Positions 55,342 to 64,000 of a stretch of DNA of 64,000 nt are shown piece after piece. The DNA is from JARKQH01 sp964631605. Its GTDB lineage: Bacteria; Verrucomicrobiota; Verrucomicrobiia; Limisphaerales; UBA8199. The stretch's first letter is position 1. Every line of letters starts with the position of its first letter. The stretch is from assembly GCA_964631605.1 (NCBI GenBank), contig CAZVYG010000003.1, forward strand, positions 1 through 64,000. Direction: 5' to 3'. The translations under genes and the position numbers were made by a program. The notes beneath the pieces were generated by a model. That model made no database searches, was not told the origin of the DNA, and worked only from the letters and a program-made list of their open reading frames with translations.

Positions 55342-56016
55342 TTAATTGGCGGCTTTGCGCTGGGCGACGGTCCAGTCAAAGATCAGTTTCACGTCGTCGC
55401 CGGTCTTGATCATGCCGAGCGCCAGCGCCGGAGCGGGAGGCTCGATTTTGAAATCGGTCATCTTCACACTCACCGACCCGGTAATGCGCAGCCGATTCTC
55501 ACCCAGCGGCGTGATGTTCACCGGCATCGAAATCGCGTTGGTCACCCCTGCCACCGCCAACTCGCCTTTGGCGTCGAAGACGTACGGCGCGTCCTTGGAT
55601 TTGGCCGGTTCCTTGAGCGTCAGCTCGGTCAGACGATAGAAAATGCGCGGAAACTCCTGCGCCTTGAGTTTCTCATACATGATGTCGTCCATCTTGGTGC
55701 TGTAGGGCTTGCCGTCCTTTTCGACGCTGGCCATCGAGCGGACCGGGATGAAGGCTTCGACCTTGGCCTGAACTTTGCCGGGGGTGGCGGGCTGGCCGGG
55801 TTCGACCGGGAAGCCGGGGCCCACTTCCATGTAGCCGCCGATCAGTTTGCCCTCGACCTGCCAGTCGTGGATGTTCGAGGTGCCTTCGATGCGCACCTTG
55901 AGCGCGCCCGGCTTGGAATCAAAGCGGGTGGTTTGCGCGGCGGCGGTCAGGGTGCTCCCAGCGAGGAGAACCACCAGCAGGTTGCCTGTGATCAGTTTAC
56001 TCAATTTCATGTTCAT
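55342..56016 (-). CDS. YceI-family periplasmic protein
   Basis: The 224-residue protein has an ordinary signal peptide (MKLSKLITGNLLVVLLAGSTLTAAAQT, cleaved after AAA or AQ). A YceI domain follows that is the same as in the neighbouring lipoprotein except for Ala in place of Thr at one position and different last residues. It should be soluble in the periplasm rather than lipid-anchored. The start is the ATG at 56016 (weak GGAAAA upstream) or the one at 56010. It is followed by a clear terminator, so it is transcribed apart from the lipoprotein copy. Confidence 0.92.
   Translation of the reverse strand: MNMKLSKLITGNLLVVLLAGSTLTAAAQTTRFDSKPGALKVRIEGTSNIHDWQVEGKLIGGYMEVGPGFPVEPGQPATPGKVQAKVEAFIPVRSMASVEKDGKPYSTKMDDIMYEKLKAQEFPRIFYRLTELTLKEPAKSKDAPYVFDAKGELAVAGVTNAISMPVNITPLGENRLRITGSVSVKMTDFKIEPPAPALALGMIKTGDDVKLIFDWTVAQRKAAN
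55355..55927. repeat. Near-identical 573-bp repeat, copy 2 (YceI domain of the periplasmic gene)
   Basis: This is the partner of 54426-54998; only base 55905 differs. Identity at synonymous sites points to a very recent duplication or to gene conversion. Confidence 0.97.
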
Positions 56017-56057
56017 TTTTCCGTATCAGTTTTGGCGTAAGTTGGACGATTTATGGT

Positions 56058-57422
56058 TCAAGTCAATTCATACAGTTCCGAGGGGATTTCCACGCGCCCG
56101 CGTTTCATGACTGCCTCACGGGCTTTGATGACCAGCATGGTGGCCACGTAGCCTTCGAGGAAGCTGGCGCCGCGCTGGCGGGGCACCTGGCGGAGGTGAT
56201 CCCGGAGGGCGTCCGCGTCGTCTGAGCCGAAGCTGCTGATGAAATCGTCGGCGGCGGCTGAGAGATCGCTGGCACTGCGCAGAAAATTGGCCAGCGAATA
56301 GGAAAGCGGGGTGTTGGTATAAGGGACTTCGGCCTGGGGCTGTTCGGAGGGAGGCTTCTTCGAGGCGTCCGCCACGAGCATGATGCCGGTTTCCTTGTAA
56401 AAGGTTTCTTTTCTGGCATAGACTTCCCAGCCCAGGAGGGGGGAATCCACTTCCTTGAACATCCAGGCCTTGCTCTCGCGCATCATCACGGCGGCATCGC
56501 TGCCGTAGAGGATTTCGTAGTCGGCATCAAACGAGTTGGCCAGTGTGGCGTCGTAAATCAGGTTCAATCCGCCCGGGAACTCGAAGATCACTTGCTCGGT
56601 GTCGGGCGTGTCGCGTCCGTCCTTCCAGAAGGCGATGGTGCCATAGCCGGTCACAGCGATCGGGCGGGCATTGAGGAACCAGGTGGCCTGATCAATGGGA
56701 TGAACGCCCAACTCGCCCGTCAGGCCGAGGGACAGCGCCCGGTCCAGCCGCCAGTTCACCGCCTTCTCGCGCTCGGGATTGGGGGAGGTGGCCCGCCAGC
56801 TCTGCTTCTTGTGCCATTGCGCGCGGGCCATGACCGGCTGGCCGATGGCGCCGGAGCGAATGAAAGGCAGGAGGAAATGGCGCTGGGGATCGGCGCGCAT
56901 TTGCAAGCCGGCCTGGAAGGCCAGGTGGGGCGCGGCTTTGGCTGCGGCGGCGATGGCGCGGGCATCTTCGAGGGTATGAGCCAGGGGGGCTTCGCAATAA
57001 ACGTGTTTGCCCGCTTTCAGGGCTGCCAGCACGATGTCTTTGTGCTGGTGTGTGGCGGTGGCCACGATGACGGCCTTGATGTCCTTGTTCTCGAGGATTT
57101 TGGTGTAATCGTCCACCGCCATGGCCCCGGGCGCGGCGGCGGCGCCGCGTTTCAGGAAGGCGGGATAATTGTCGCAGACGGCCGCGATTTCGGTGGTATC
57201 CAGTCGCGCCAGCGTGTTAAGAATCTCGCGGCCCCAGGGCCCCAGGCCGATCAGGCCCACCTTGGTCCTGGGGGCGCCCGGCTTGGCGTCACCGCCGGGA
57301 GCGGGTGCATTCTGGGCCACCAGGGGCACGCCGCCCAGCATGGCCATGACCGTTGCCATGGAACCGCTCTTGAGAAAATCGCGGCGGTTAAAATCAACCG
57401 ATTCGTTCAAGCTCTCGTTCAT
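56058..57422 (-). CDS. TAT-exported Gfo/Idh/MocA oxidoreductase
   Basis: The 454-residue protein has a twin-arginine signal (NRRDFLKSG at residues 12-20, hydrophobic stretch to AQN). The NAD(P)-binding motif is GLIGLGPWGREIL and the YCEAPLAHTLEDARAI loop stands in place of EKP. The C-terminal domain has LGVHPIDQATWFL, the family H-x-x-D-x-x position. The true ATG is at 57422; an earlier in-frame start is TTG. It is presumably a periplasmic sugar oxidoreductase. A YceI gene follows 41 bp downstream on the same strand and a ThuA gene lies 96 bp upstream. It shares only general family features with the oxidoreductase at 51202. Confidence 0.88.
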   Translation of the reverse strand: MNESLNESVDFNRRDFLKSGSMATVMAMLGGVPLVAQNAPAPGGDAKPGAPRTKVGLIGLGPWGREILNTLARLDTTEIAAVCDNYPAFLKRGAAAAPGAMAVDDYTKILENKDIKAVIVATATHQHKDIVLAALKAGKHVYCEAPLAHTLEDARAIAAAAKAAPHLAFQAGLQMRADPQRHFLLPFIRSGAIGQPVMARAQWHKKQSWRATSPNPEREKAVNWRLDRALSLGLTGELGVHPIDQATWFLNARPIAVTGYGTIAFWKDGRDTPDTEQVIFEFPGGLNLIYDATLANSFDADYEILYGSDAAVMMRESKAWMFKEVDSPLLGWEVYARKETFYKETGIMLVADASKKPPSEQPQAEVPYTNTPLSYSLANFLRSASDLSAAADDFISSFGSDDADALRDHLRQVPRQRGASFLEGYVATMLVIKAREAVMKRGRVEIPSELYELT

Positions 57423-57518
57423 ATTGCTCAATTAATCCTGCTCGCCCCGCCGGCGCGAGGCATTAAAAATCTTATTCTGGCCCAAGCTCGATTTTGGGGC
57501 AAGCCCAGTTGCGGCCCG

Positions 57519-58415
57519 TTATTCGACGGGGCTTTTCCCCGGCTTCCACGCCTCCAAACCGAGGGCCCATTTAATCCCGCCCATGATGTGTTGTTGATAG
57601 GCGCGCGCGACCTCTTTTGAATTCATACGCTTGAAACCCTCCGGCGTGTTCGGGTCCCAAATGTCTTCGCGGTGTCCGAGCGAGGTGTAGAAGACGCGGC
57701 CTTTGCCGTAATCCCGGCACCAGGAGATCGGGTAGTTGCCCGGGGTCTTGTCGTTGGGATGCTTGTCCAGGGTGAGGAGGTTGTGGACTTTGGCGGGGTC
57801 GAAATTCTTGAAGAGGTAGATTTCGTCGAAGAGTTTCCACTCGCTGCCGAGATGCCGGCAGGCGGGGCATTCCTGGTCCTGATTGAGCGCGTTGACTTCG
57901 ACCTGCGCGCCGTGGGACCTGAATTCGCCGCCGATCATTTCGATGTAGGGGGCGTAGTTGTGGAAGGTGTCGGTGGCCGAGTGCATGCCGACGAATCCCT
58001 TGCCGGAGCGGATCCACTCGAGGAACGCTTCCTTGTCCGGAATCGGCAGGTCGCCGGTGGTGTTGGCGAAGATGATGGCGTCGTAATTTTTCAGGGCGGC
58101 GGGGCTCATTTTCTCGGCCAGCACGGCCGCGATGGCCGCATTGACTTTGTCCTTGCTCGGCTTGCCGTCCGGGCCGCGGAACTGCGGATCATTGGGTTCC
58201 ACCCGGGCGTATTCGACGGTGAACAGGTTGCTTTCCTGGGCCAACTCGCCGAGGACCTTTTCGGCGGTGGGGATGGAACTGTGGCGGAAGCCGGTGGTGG
58301 TGGTGACCACGAGGACTTTTTTGGGGGCCGCCAGCGCGGGGGTGAGCTGGGCGCCGAAAGCCAGGATGGCCGCGAGGGCTGCAGCCGTAGTGGAACCGAA
58401 AGTCATAATTCTCAT
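57519..58415 (-). CDS. Secreted ThuA-domain protein
   Basis: The 298-residue protein has a signal peptide (MTFGSTTAAALAAILAFGAQLTPALA) and a ThuA-like class I glutamine-amidotransferase-fold domain: KKVLVVTTTTGFRHSSIPTAEKVL, YDAIIFANTTGDLPI, GKGFVGMHSATDTFHNY, MIGGEFRSHG, and W-x-R-DYGKGRVFYTSLGH at the C-terminal side. ThuA proteins are linked to trehalose/3-keto-sugar use and often occur with Gfo/Idh oxidoreductases; here the neighbour at 56058 is one. The exact reaction is unsettled. The ATG at 58415 (or 58406) begins the signal. Confidence 0.87.
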   Translation of the reverse strand: MRIMTFGSTTAAALAAILAFGAQLTPALAAPKKVLVVTTTTGFRHSSIPTAEKVLGELAQESNLFTVEYARVEPNDPQFRGPDGKPSKDKVNAAIAAVLAEKMSPAALKNYDAIIFANTTGDLPIPDKEAFLEWIRSGKGFVGMHSATDTFHNYAPYIEMIGGEFRSHGAQVEVNALNQDQECPACRHLGSEWKLFDEIYLFKNFDPAKVHNLLTLDKHPNDKTPGNYPISWCRDYGKGRVFYTSLGHREDIWDPNTPEGFKRMNSKEVARAYQQHIMGGIKWALGLEAWKPGKSPVE

Positions 58416-58657
58416 AAGCCTATATCGTTATTAATTGCCTGTTCGCCTGATGATTCAGACTCAATCTGGCGGGATGGAATTCATTTTTGCCGTGGCCGTC
58501 AAGGATAGTCTCACGGAAAGAGAGGTGGCAATTCGAGCTCAAGTATTTGGCAGGCAGTGGCTTTCATGCCCCGCCGTTGTCGGCGCGTCGGCAAGGGTGG
58601 CTTGCCGGGTGCAAAGGCTCGCCGAGAAGCGACCCTTGCCGGGAGCGGCGGGCAGAA

Positions 58658-59404
<747 letters not shown>

Positions 59405-59413
59405 GAGTGGAAA

Positions 59414-61330
59414 TTACTTGTAGCTGCGGGTGCTCATGTGGACTTCCTCGTACACCAGGGGTTCCTTGTGGAGGACGGGGGCCTGGCCGGGTCCTTTGTA
59501 TTCCCAGGCGGCGACGTAGGCGAAATGCTCGTCGTCACGCTGGGCTTCATGGTCGGGGGTCTGGAATTCCTCGCGGAAATGGCCGCCGCAACTTTCGCGG
59601 CGGTGGAGCGCGTCGAGGCACAGAAGCTCGGCGAATTCCATGTAATCCGCAACGCGGTTGGCATATTCGAGCGCCTGGTTGATGCCGGCGGTGTCGCCGG
59701 TCACGGTCAGGTTTTTCCAGAATTCCTCGCGCAATTCCGGGATGCGGGCCAGGGCCTGTTTCAGGCCCGCCTCGTTGCGGGCCATGCCGCACTTTTCCCA
59801 GAGCAGCTTGCCCAGCTCGCGGTGGAGGGAGAGGGCGGTGCGTTTGCCGCGAATGGAAAGGAGGCGGTTGAGCTGGGCTTCGACCTGGGCCTGGGCCTGT
59901 TTGAATTCGGGCTGGCCGGTGGAAGGCTTGGGTTGTTTGGACGTCACAAAGTAGTGGCCGAGGGTGTAGGGGATGATGAAGTAACCATCGGCCAGGCCCT
60001 GCATCAGGGCGCTGGCCCCGAGCCGGTTGGCGCCGTGGTCTGAAAAGTTCGCCTCGCCCAGGACGAAGAGGCCGGGGATGGTGCTCATCAGGTTGTAATC
60101 CACCCACGTGCCGCCCATGGTGTAATGGACCGCCGGGTAGATGCGCATGGGCACCTCGTAGGCGTTTTCGCCGGTGATTTTTTCATACATGTCGAACAGG
60201 TTGCCATACCGTTCGCGGATGACGTTTACGCCGAGGCGTTTGATGGCATCGGCGAAGTCGAGGTAAACGCCCATGCCGCCGGGCCCGACGCCGCGGCCTT
60301 CGTCACAGACTTCCTTGGCGGCGCGGGAGGAAATGTCGCGGGGGGCCAGGTTGCCGAAGCTCGGGTATTTGCGCTCGAGATAGTAGTCGCGGTCGGATTC
60401 CGGAATCGAGCCGGGCGGTTTGCCGCAGTCCTCCCTGCGCTTGGGGACCCAGACGCGTCCGTCATTGCGAAGGGATTCGGACATGAGGGTCAGTTTGGAC
60501 TGATGCTCGCCGCTGACGGGGATGCAGGTGGGATGGATTTGGGTGTAGCAAGGGTTGGCCAGGAAGGCGCCGCGTTTGTAGGCGCGCCAGATTGCGGTGG
60601 CGTTGGATCCCTTGGCATTGGTCGAGAGGAAGAACACGTTGCCGTAGCCGCCGGTGGCCAGGACCACGGCGTCGCCGGCATGGGCGCTGATCTGGCCGGT
60701 GACCAGGTCGCGGGCAATGAGGCCCTTGGCGTGGCCGTTGATCACGACCAGGTCGAGCATTTCCGTGCGGGGGAACATTTGGACGCCGCCCAGGCTGATT
60801 TGCCGGCAGAGGGCCTGATAGGCGCCCAGCAGGAGTTGCTGGCCGGTTTGACCGCGGGCATAGAAGGTGCGGGACACCTGGGCGCCGCCGAAGGATCGGT
60901 TGGCGAGCAGCCCGCCGTATTCGCGGGCGAAGGGGACGCCCTGCGCGACGCACTGGTCAATAATGTTGCCGCTGACCTGGGCCAGCCGATAGACATTGGC
61001 TTCGCGCGCGCGGAAATCTCCCCCCTTGATCGTGTCGTAAAACAGCCGGTAAATGCTGTCGCCGTCGTTCTGATAATTCTTGGCGGCGTTGATGCCGCCC
61101 TGGGCGGCGATGCTGTGGGCGCGGCGGGGGGTGTCCTGGAAACAGAAACACTTGACCTTGTAGCCCAGCTCGGCGAGCGAGGCCGCGGCGGAGGCGCCGG
61201 CCAGGCCGCTGCCGACCACCAACACCTCGAATTTGCGTTTGTTGGCCGGGTTGACCAGCTTCAGATCAAAGCGGTGTTTGTCCCACTTCTGCGACAGCGG
61301 GCCGGAAGGAATTTGCGAATCGAGTGCCAT
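59414..61330 (-). CDS. sdhA: Succinate dehydrogenase/fumarate reductase flavoprotein subunit
   Basis: The 638-residue flavoprotein oxidises succinate (or reduces fumarate) on the cytoplasmic side. Motifs seen are the FAD-binding VVGSGLAGASAAASLAELG (about 38-56), the covalent-FAD His72 in RAHSIAAQGGINA, TQIHPTCIP, the capping region YLERKYPSFGNLAPRDI, and MGGTWVDYNLMSTIPGLFVLGEAN near the C terminus. Length fits the class B type. It starts 6 bp after the sdhC stop and is followed by sdhB. Confidence 0.96.
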   Translation of the reverse strand: MALDSQIPSGPLSQKWDKHRFDLKLVNPANKRKFEVLVVGSGLAGASAAASLAELGYKVKCFCFQDTPRRAHSIAAQGGINAAKNYQNDGDSIYRLFYDTIKGGDFRAREANVYRLAQVSGNIIDQCVAQGVPFAREYGGLLANRSFGGAQVSRTFYARGQTGQQLLLGAYQALCRQISLGGVQMFPRTEMLDLVVINGHAKGLIARDLVTGQISAHAGDAVVLATGGYGNVFFLSTNAKGSNATAIWRAYKRGAFLANPCYTQIHPTCIPVSGEHQSKLTLMSESLRNDGRVWVPKRREDCGKPPGSIPESDRDYYLERKYPSFGNLAPRDISSRAAKEVCDEGRGVGPGGMGVYLDFADAIKRLGVNVIRERYGNLFDMYEKITGENAYEVPMRIYPAVHYTMGGTWVDYNLMSTIPGLFVLGEANFSDHGANRLGASALMQGLADGYFIIPYTLGHYFVTSKQPKPSTGQPEFKQAQAQVEAQLNRLLSIRGKRTALSLHRELGKLLWEKCGMARNEAGLKQALARIPELREEFWKNLTVTGDTAGINQALEYANRVADYMEFAELLCLDALHRRESCGGHFREEFQTPDHEAQRDDEHFAYVAAWEYKGPGQAPVLHKEPLVYEEVHMSTRSYK

Positions 61331-61336
61331 AGTGCG

Positions 61337-62047
61337 TCAAAGGTCTTTGCCGTAACCGAGCAGGATCGCCACGGGTATGGAAATATAGCCCAGAAAAATC
61401 ACCACGGCCAGGACACGCGCCAGCCGGTCCAACGCCGGGCGATAGGCGTCGTTTTTCCAACCCAGCGATTGGAACAGGCTGCTGGCGCCGTGGCTCAAGT
61501 GCAGGCACAACAGCCCGACGCCCAGGGCGTAGAAGGCCGAAACCCACACGTTGCGAAATCCCACAATCATCATCTTATACACGTCGTGGCGATGCTCGCC
61601 GTTGGGCAGAGCCTCTTTGAAAGCCTCAAAATCCTGTCCGGTGAGGTTCACCGCCTGGGCGCGGACGGTGTAGTGGAGCAGGTGGAAGATGATGAAGGCC
61701 AGGACGATCAGCCCGCTCATGAGCATCGTGCGCGAGGCATAGGTCGAGCCGAGGGGTTTATATTCGGCGTACGCCACCGGCCGGGCGGCTTTGTTATCGA
61801 GGGAAAGTTTTACCGCCGAGCCGATGTGCAACACCACCACCGCCAGCAAGCCCAGGCGCACCGCCCAGAGCAATTCCCCGCTGGCATGCAGCAACTGGCC
61901 GTAGCGATTGATGGCTTCGCGCCCGGCGAAGATTTGCAGATTCCCCACCATGTGGCCGATGACAAACAGGAGCAGCAGGGCCCCGGTCACCGCCATGAGG
62001 TATTTCATGCCCACCGATGAACCTAGAATACGTCTAAAGATATTCAT
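61337..62047 (-). CDS. sdhC: Succinate dehydrogenase cytochrome b subunit
   Basis: The 236-residue membrane anchor has about five hydrophobic segments and several His residues suited to binding haem b (GHMVGNLQI, VVLHIGSAV, FHLLHYTVR, LHLSHGASSL). A single large subunit with no separate SdhD is the class B arrangement seen in Bacteroidetes, Wolinella and Bacillus. It anchors the complex and passes electrons to the quinone. The ATG at 62047 is the first true ATG; an earlier in-frame TTG is less likely. A strong GC hairpin lies 18 nt upstream of the start. First gene of sdhC-sdhA-sdhB. Confidence 0.94.
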   Translation of the reverse strand: MNIFRRILGSSVGMKYLMAVTGALLLLFVIGHMVGNLQIFAGREAINRYGQLLHASGELLWAVRLGLLAVVVLHIGSAVKLSLDNKAARPVAYAEYKPLGSTYASRTMLMSGLIVLAFIIFHLLHYTVRAQAVNLTGQDFEAFKEALPNGEHRHDVYKMMIVGFRNVWVSAFYALGVGLLCLHLSHGASSLFQSLGWKNDAYRPALDRLARVLAVVIFLGYISIPVAILLGYGKDL

Positions 62048-62065
62048 GAGATACAATACTCAGCG

Positions 62066-62088
62066 GCCGCCGCCGGCCCGGCGGCGGC
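62066..62088 (-). promoter_or_regulatory. GC-rich hairpin just upstream of sdhC
   Basis: GCCGCCGCCG (62066-62075) and CGGCGGCGGC (62079-62088) form a perfect 10-bp stem with a 3-nt loop, ending 18 nt before the sdhC ATG. There is no T tract on either side. In the mRNA leader it would sit next to the ribosome site. Confidence 0.45.
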
Positions 62089-62251
62089 ACCTTATGCAGG
62101 AAACGTCCGGCACAATGCAAGAACTTAAACTGATAGCGTCCAGAAGCAAGCGGCGAATTTCGGAAAACCTTCCCCCCTCCACGCCCGGAGGATTCACCGG
62201 CTCACGCGAGCGGTGGAACGAGCGCCAAAGGGGGTATGGCGCTCCCCTGCC

Positions 62252-64000
62252 CTACCGCGCGCCGAGCAGCCGCAGGAGGTCTGTTTCGCTGATGATCGGG
62301 ACGCCCAGTTTTTGAGCTTTTTCGAGCTTGGACCCCGCTTCGTCGCCGGCGACGACGTAATCGGTTTTCCTGCTGACGCTGGCGCTGACTCTGCCGCCGG
62401 CGGCTTCGATTCTGGCGGTGGCTTCCTCGCGGGTGAGGTTGGGCAGGGTGCCGGTCAGAACAAAGGTTTTCCCGGCGAGGGGACCGGCGGGGGAGGCGGG
62501 ACGGAACAGTTCGGACTTGAAGTTGACGCCCGCTTTGCGGAGGCGCTCGATGAGGTTGCGGTTGCGGGGATCGCCGGCCCATTGGACGATGCTGTTGGCG
62601 ATCACTTCGCCGACATCCTCGCAATGCGTGAGCTGATCCACACTCGCCCCCAGGAGGTCATCGAGCGTGGCAAAGGAGCGGCCGAGGGCCTTGGCGACAC
62701 CGGCGCCGACGTGAAGAATGCCCAGGCCGTAAATGACCCGCCAGAGGTCCCGTTGTTTGCTGGCCTCGACGCCTTCGAGGAAGTTTCGGGCCGATTTTTC
62801 ACCCATGCGTTCGAGGCTGGCGACCTCGGGGAGCTTGAGGGAATACAGGTCGGCTACATCGCGAACCAGGCCGGCGCCAACCAATTGCCGCACGAGGACC
62901 TCCCCGCCCCCTTCGATGTCCATGGCGCCGCGGGAGCACCAATGTTCGATGCGGGCGCGGACCCGGGCCGGGCAGTCCGGGTTGAGACAACGCCAGACGA
63001 CGCCCTCTTCGTCCTCGCCGAGGCCCGAGGAACGCGCGACCTTCGAGCCGCACTCGGGGCAGGTCTGGGGGAAACGAAACTTTTTCTCGGTCCCGTCCCG
63101 CTGTTCGCGGACCACGTCCACCACGGCGGGGATGACTTCGCCGGCTTTTTCAATCCTGACCCTGTCGCCGACGCGGATGTCTTTGAGTTGGATATAGTCC
63201 TCGTTGTGAAGGGTTGCGCGGCTGATGGTGCTGCCGGCCAGGAACACCGGTTCGAGTTCGGCCACCGGGGTGAGGGCGCCGGTGCGGCCGACCTGGACGG
63301 TGATGGCCTTGAGACGGGTGACGGCCTGTTCGGGGGCGTACTTGTAGGCGATGGCCCAACGCGGGGCTTTGGCGGTGAAGCCGGCGCGGGCGCGTTGGGC
63401 ATGGGAATCCAGTTTGATGACCGCGCCGTCGGTTTCGTAGGGAAAGCCGCGCCGGACTTTGTCCAATTCCTCAATGGCGGCAATCAACTCGTCGGCGGTC
63501 CGGCAGCGCCAGAAGCGTTCGGGGATTTTGAACCCGAGCTGCTTGAGCCAGGCCAGCGCCTGGGAGTGGGAGGGCGGCGGAACGGCTCCTTCGACTTTGC
63601 CCAGGCCGTAGAGCACGATGTCCAGCGGCCGCTTGGCGACGATGCGGGGATCGAGCTGCTTGAGCGAGCCGGCGGCGGCGTTGCGGGGATTGGCAAAGGG
63701 CTCCTCGCCGGCGGCTTCGCGCTGGGCATTGAGTTTTTCGAATCCGGTTTTGGTCAGGTACACCTCGCCGCGGACCTCGAGCAGGTCCGGGAGAGGCGAC
63801 CCGCTTAGTCGCATGGGGATGCTCCGGATCGTCTTCAGGTTCGCGGTGATGTCATCCCCCGTGGTTCCATCCCCGCGGGTGGCCCCGCAGACGAAGAGGC
63901 CCTTTTCATAGCGCAGATTGATGGCCACGCCGTCAATTTTGGGTTCGACGACCCATTCGAGTTTCTCGCCCGGCAGCAGGCGCTGCACCCGCGCGACAAA
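62252..64000 (-). CDS. ligA: NAD-dependent DNA ligase (N-terminal part cut by window edge)
   Basis: About 583 residues are visible and the frame is open to base 64000, so the protein continues outside; roughly the first 100 residues are missing. It seals DNA nicks using NAD. Present are the adenylation motif EPKIDGVAI with the nucleophilic Lys, ATRGDGTTGDD, NPRNAAAGSLKQLDP, and a four-Cys zinc finger (CPECGSKVAR to CLNPDCPAR). Helix-hairpin-helix repeats and a C-terminal BRCT domain (GKTFVLTGTLPNLTREEA to RLLGAR) complete it. It is on the same strand as sdhC and lies 205 bp downstream of nothing else; its end faces the sdhC promoter region. Confidence 0.96.
   Translation of the reverse strand, partial: FVARVQRLLPGEKLEWVVEPKIDGVAINLRYEKGLFVCGATRGDGTTGDDITANLKTIRSIPMRLSGSPLPDLLEVRGEVYLTKTGFEKLNAQREAAGEEPFANPRNAAAGSLKQLDPRIVAKRPLDIVLYGLGKVEGAVPPPSHSQALAWLKQLGFKIPERFWRCRTADELIAAIEELDKVRRGFPYETDGAVIKLDSHAQRARAGFTAKAPRWAIAYKYAPEQAVTRLKAITVQVGRTGALTPVAELEPVFLAGSTISRATLHNEDYIQLKDIRVGDRVRIEKAGEVIPAVVDVVREQRDGTEKKFRFPQTCPECGSKVARSSGLGEDEEGVVWRCLNPDCPARVRARIEHWCSRGAMDIEGGGEVLVRQLVGAGLVRDVADLYSLKLPEVASLERMGEKSARNFLEGVEASKQRDLWRVIYGLGILHVGAGVAKALGRSFATLDDLLGASVDQLTHCEDVGEVIANSIVQWAGDPRNRNLIERLRKAGVNFKSELFRPASPAGPLAGKTFVLTGTLPNLTREEATARIEAAGGRVSASVSRKTDYVVAGDEAGSKLEKAQKLGVPIISETDLLRLLGAR

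Noticed and set aside
58589..58607. CGGCAAG/CTTGCCG hairpin after sdhB as a terminator
   Set aside because: The 7-bp stem is not followed by T residues on the minus strand.
62213..63808. A 531-codon plus-strand frame opposite ligA
   Set aside because: It is antisense to a clear ligase with all motifs; its translation has no recognisable domain.

Overview
The window looks like a chromosomal segment of a GC-rich, Gram-negative bacterium of the Verrucomicrobiota, most like the Pedosphaera/Limisphaera side of the phylum. This is an inference from content: lipid A genes, a lone pseudopilin with the GFTLIELLVVIAI signature, two PEP-CTERM proteins, a cysteine-type sulfatase, TAT-exported Gfo/Idh/MocA oxidoreductases, a ThuA-domain protein, and a very large LamG/Ig surface protein ending in a YYRL-type tail. 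I found no rRNA, tRNA, CRISPR array, integrase or transposase. Many start codons have little or no Shine-Dalgarno sequence, so several starts are chosen from family alignment.

Layout. 0.1-9.5 kb, minus strand: yebC, uppS and purA, then a secreted TPR protein and two duplicated-half ABC-2 permeases with no ATPase. 9.7-13.4 kb, plus strand: a secreted GH78 rhamnosidase-like enzyme and thrH. 13.4-15.1 kb, minus: gpsA-plsY (phospholipid entry). 15.1-18.6 kb, plus: a Gfo/Idh oxidoreductase next to lpxB, which recalls the gnnA-lpxB arrangement, then gmd. 18.5-22.4 kb: a small membrane protein, a LysM protein, purM and a GH16 enzyme. 22.6-26.1 kb, plus: three consecutive CNNM/CorC-type membrane proteins. 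26.1-29.2 kb: a CruF-like membrane protein, a conserved-looking hypothetical protein, a PEP-CTERM protein and galT. 29.6-33.6 kb, plus: dnaK-groES-groEL closed by a strong terminator. 33.7-37.0 kb, minus: lpxK-lpxL-waaF. 37.2-48.2 kb: a PEP-CTERM protein with a good sigma70-type promoter, a sulfatase, a pseudopilin, a 1354-residue surface protein, and a response regulator/histidine kinase pair. 48.4-58.4 kb: alaS followed by an exported set made of two TAT Gfo/Idh proteins, an ADP-ribosylglycohydrolase-fold protein, two almost identical YceI genes and a ThuA protein. 58.6-62.0 kb, minus: sdhC-sdhA-sdhB. 62.2-64.0 kb: ligA, cut by the right edge.

How it fits together. Much of the window is housekeeping: purines, cell-wall lipid carrier, phospholipid, lipid A, chaperones, succinate oxidation, DNA ligation and alanyl-tRNA. 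Between these lie blocks for carbohydrate attack and cell-surface display. The most interesting signals are: (1) a YceI pair whose mature domains are identical over 573 bp except for one base but which carry different export signals; (2) the 51-58 kb exported oxidoreductase/ThuA/ADP-ribosylglycohydrolase neighbourhood; (3) a possible leader peptide overlapping the GH78 start by ATGA inside a 12-bp inverted repeat; (4) a terminator-like hairpin ending 9 nt before the purA start; (5) a degenerate repeat of about 90 bp found in two places.
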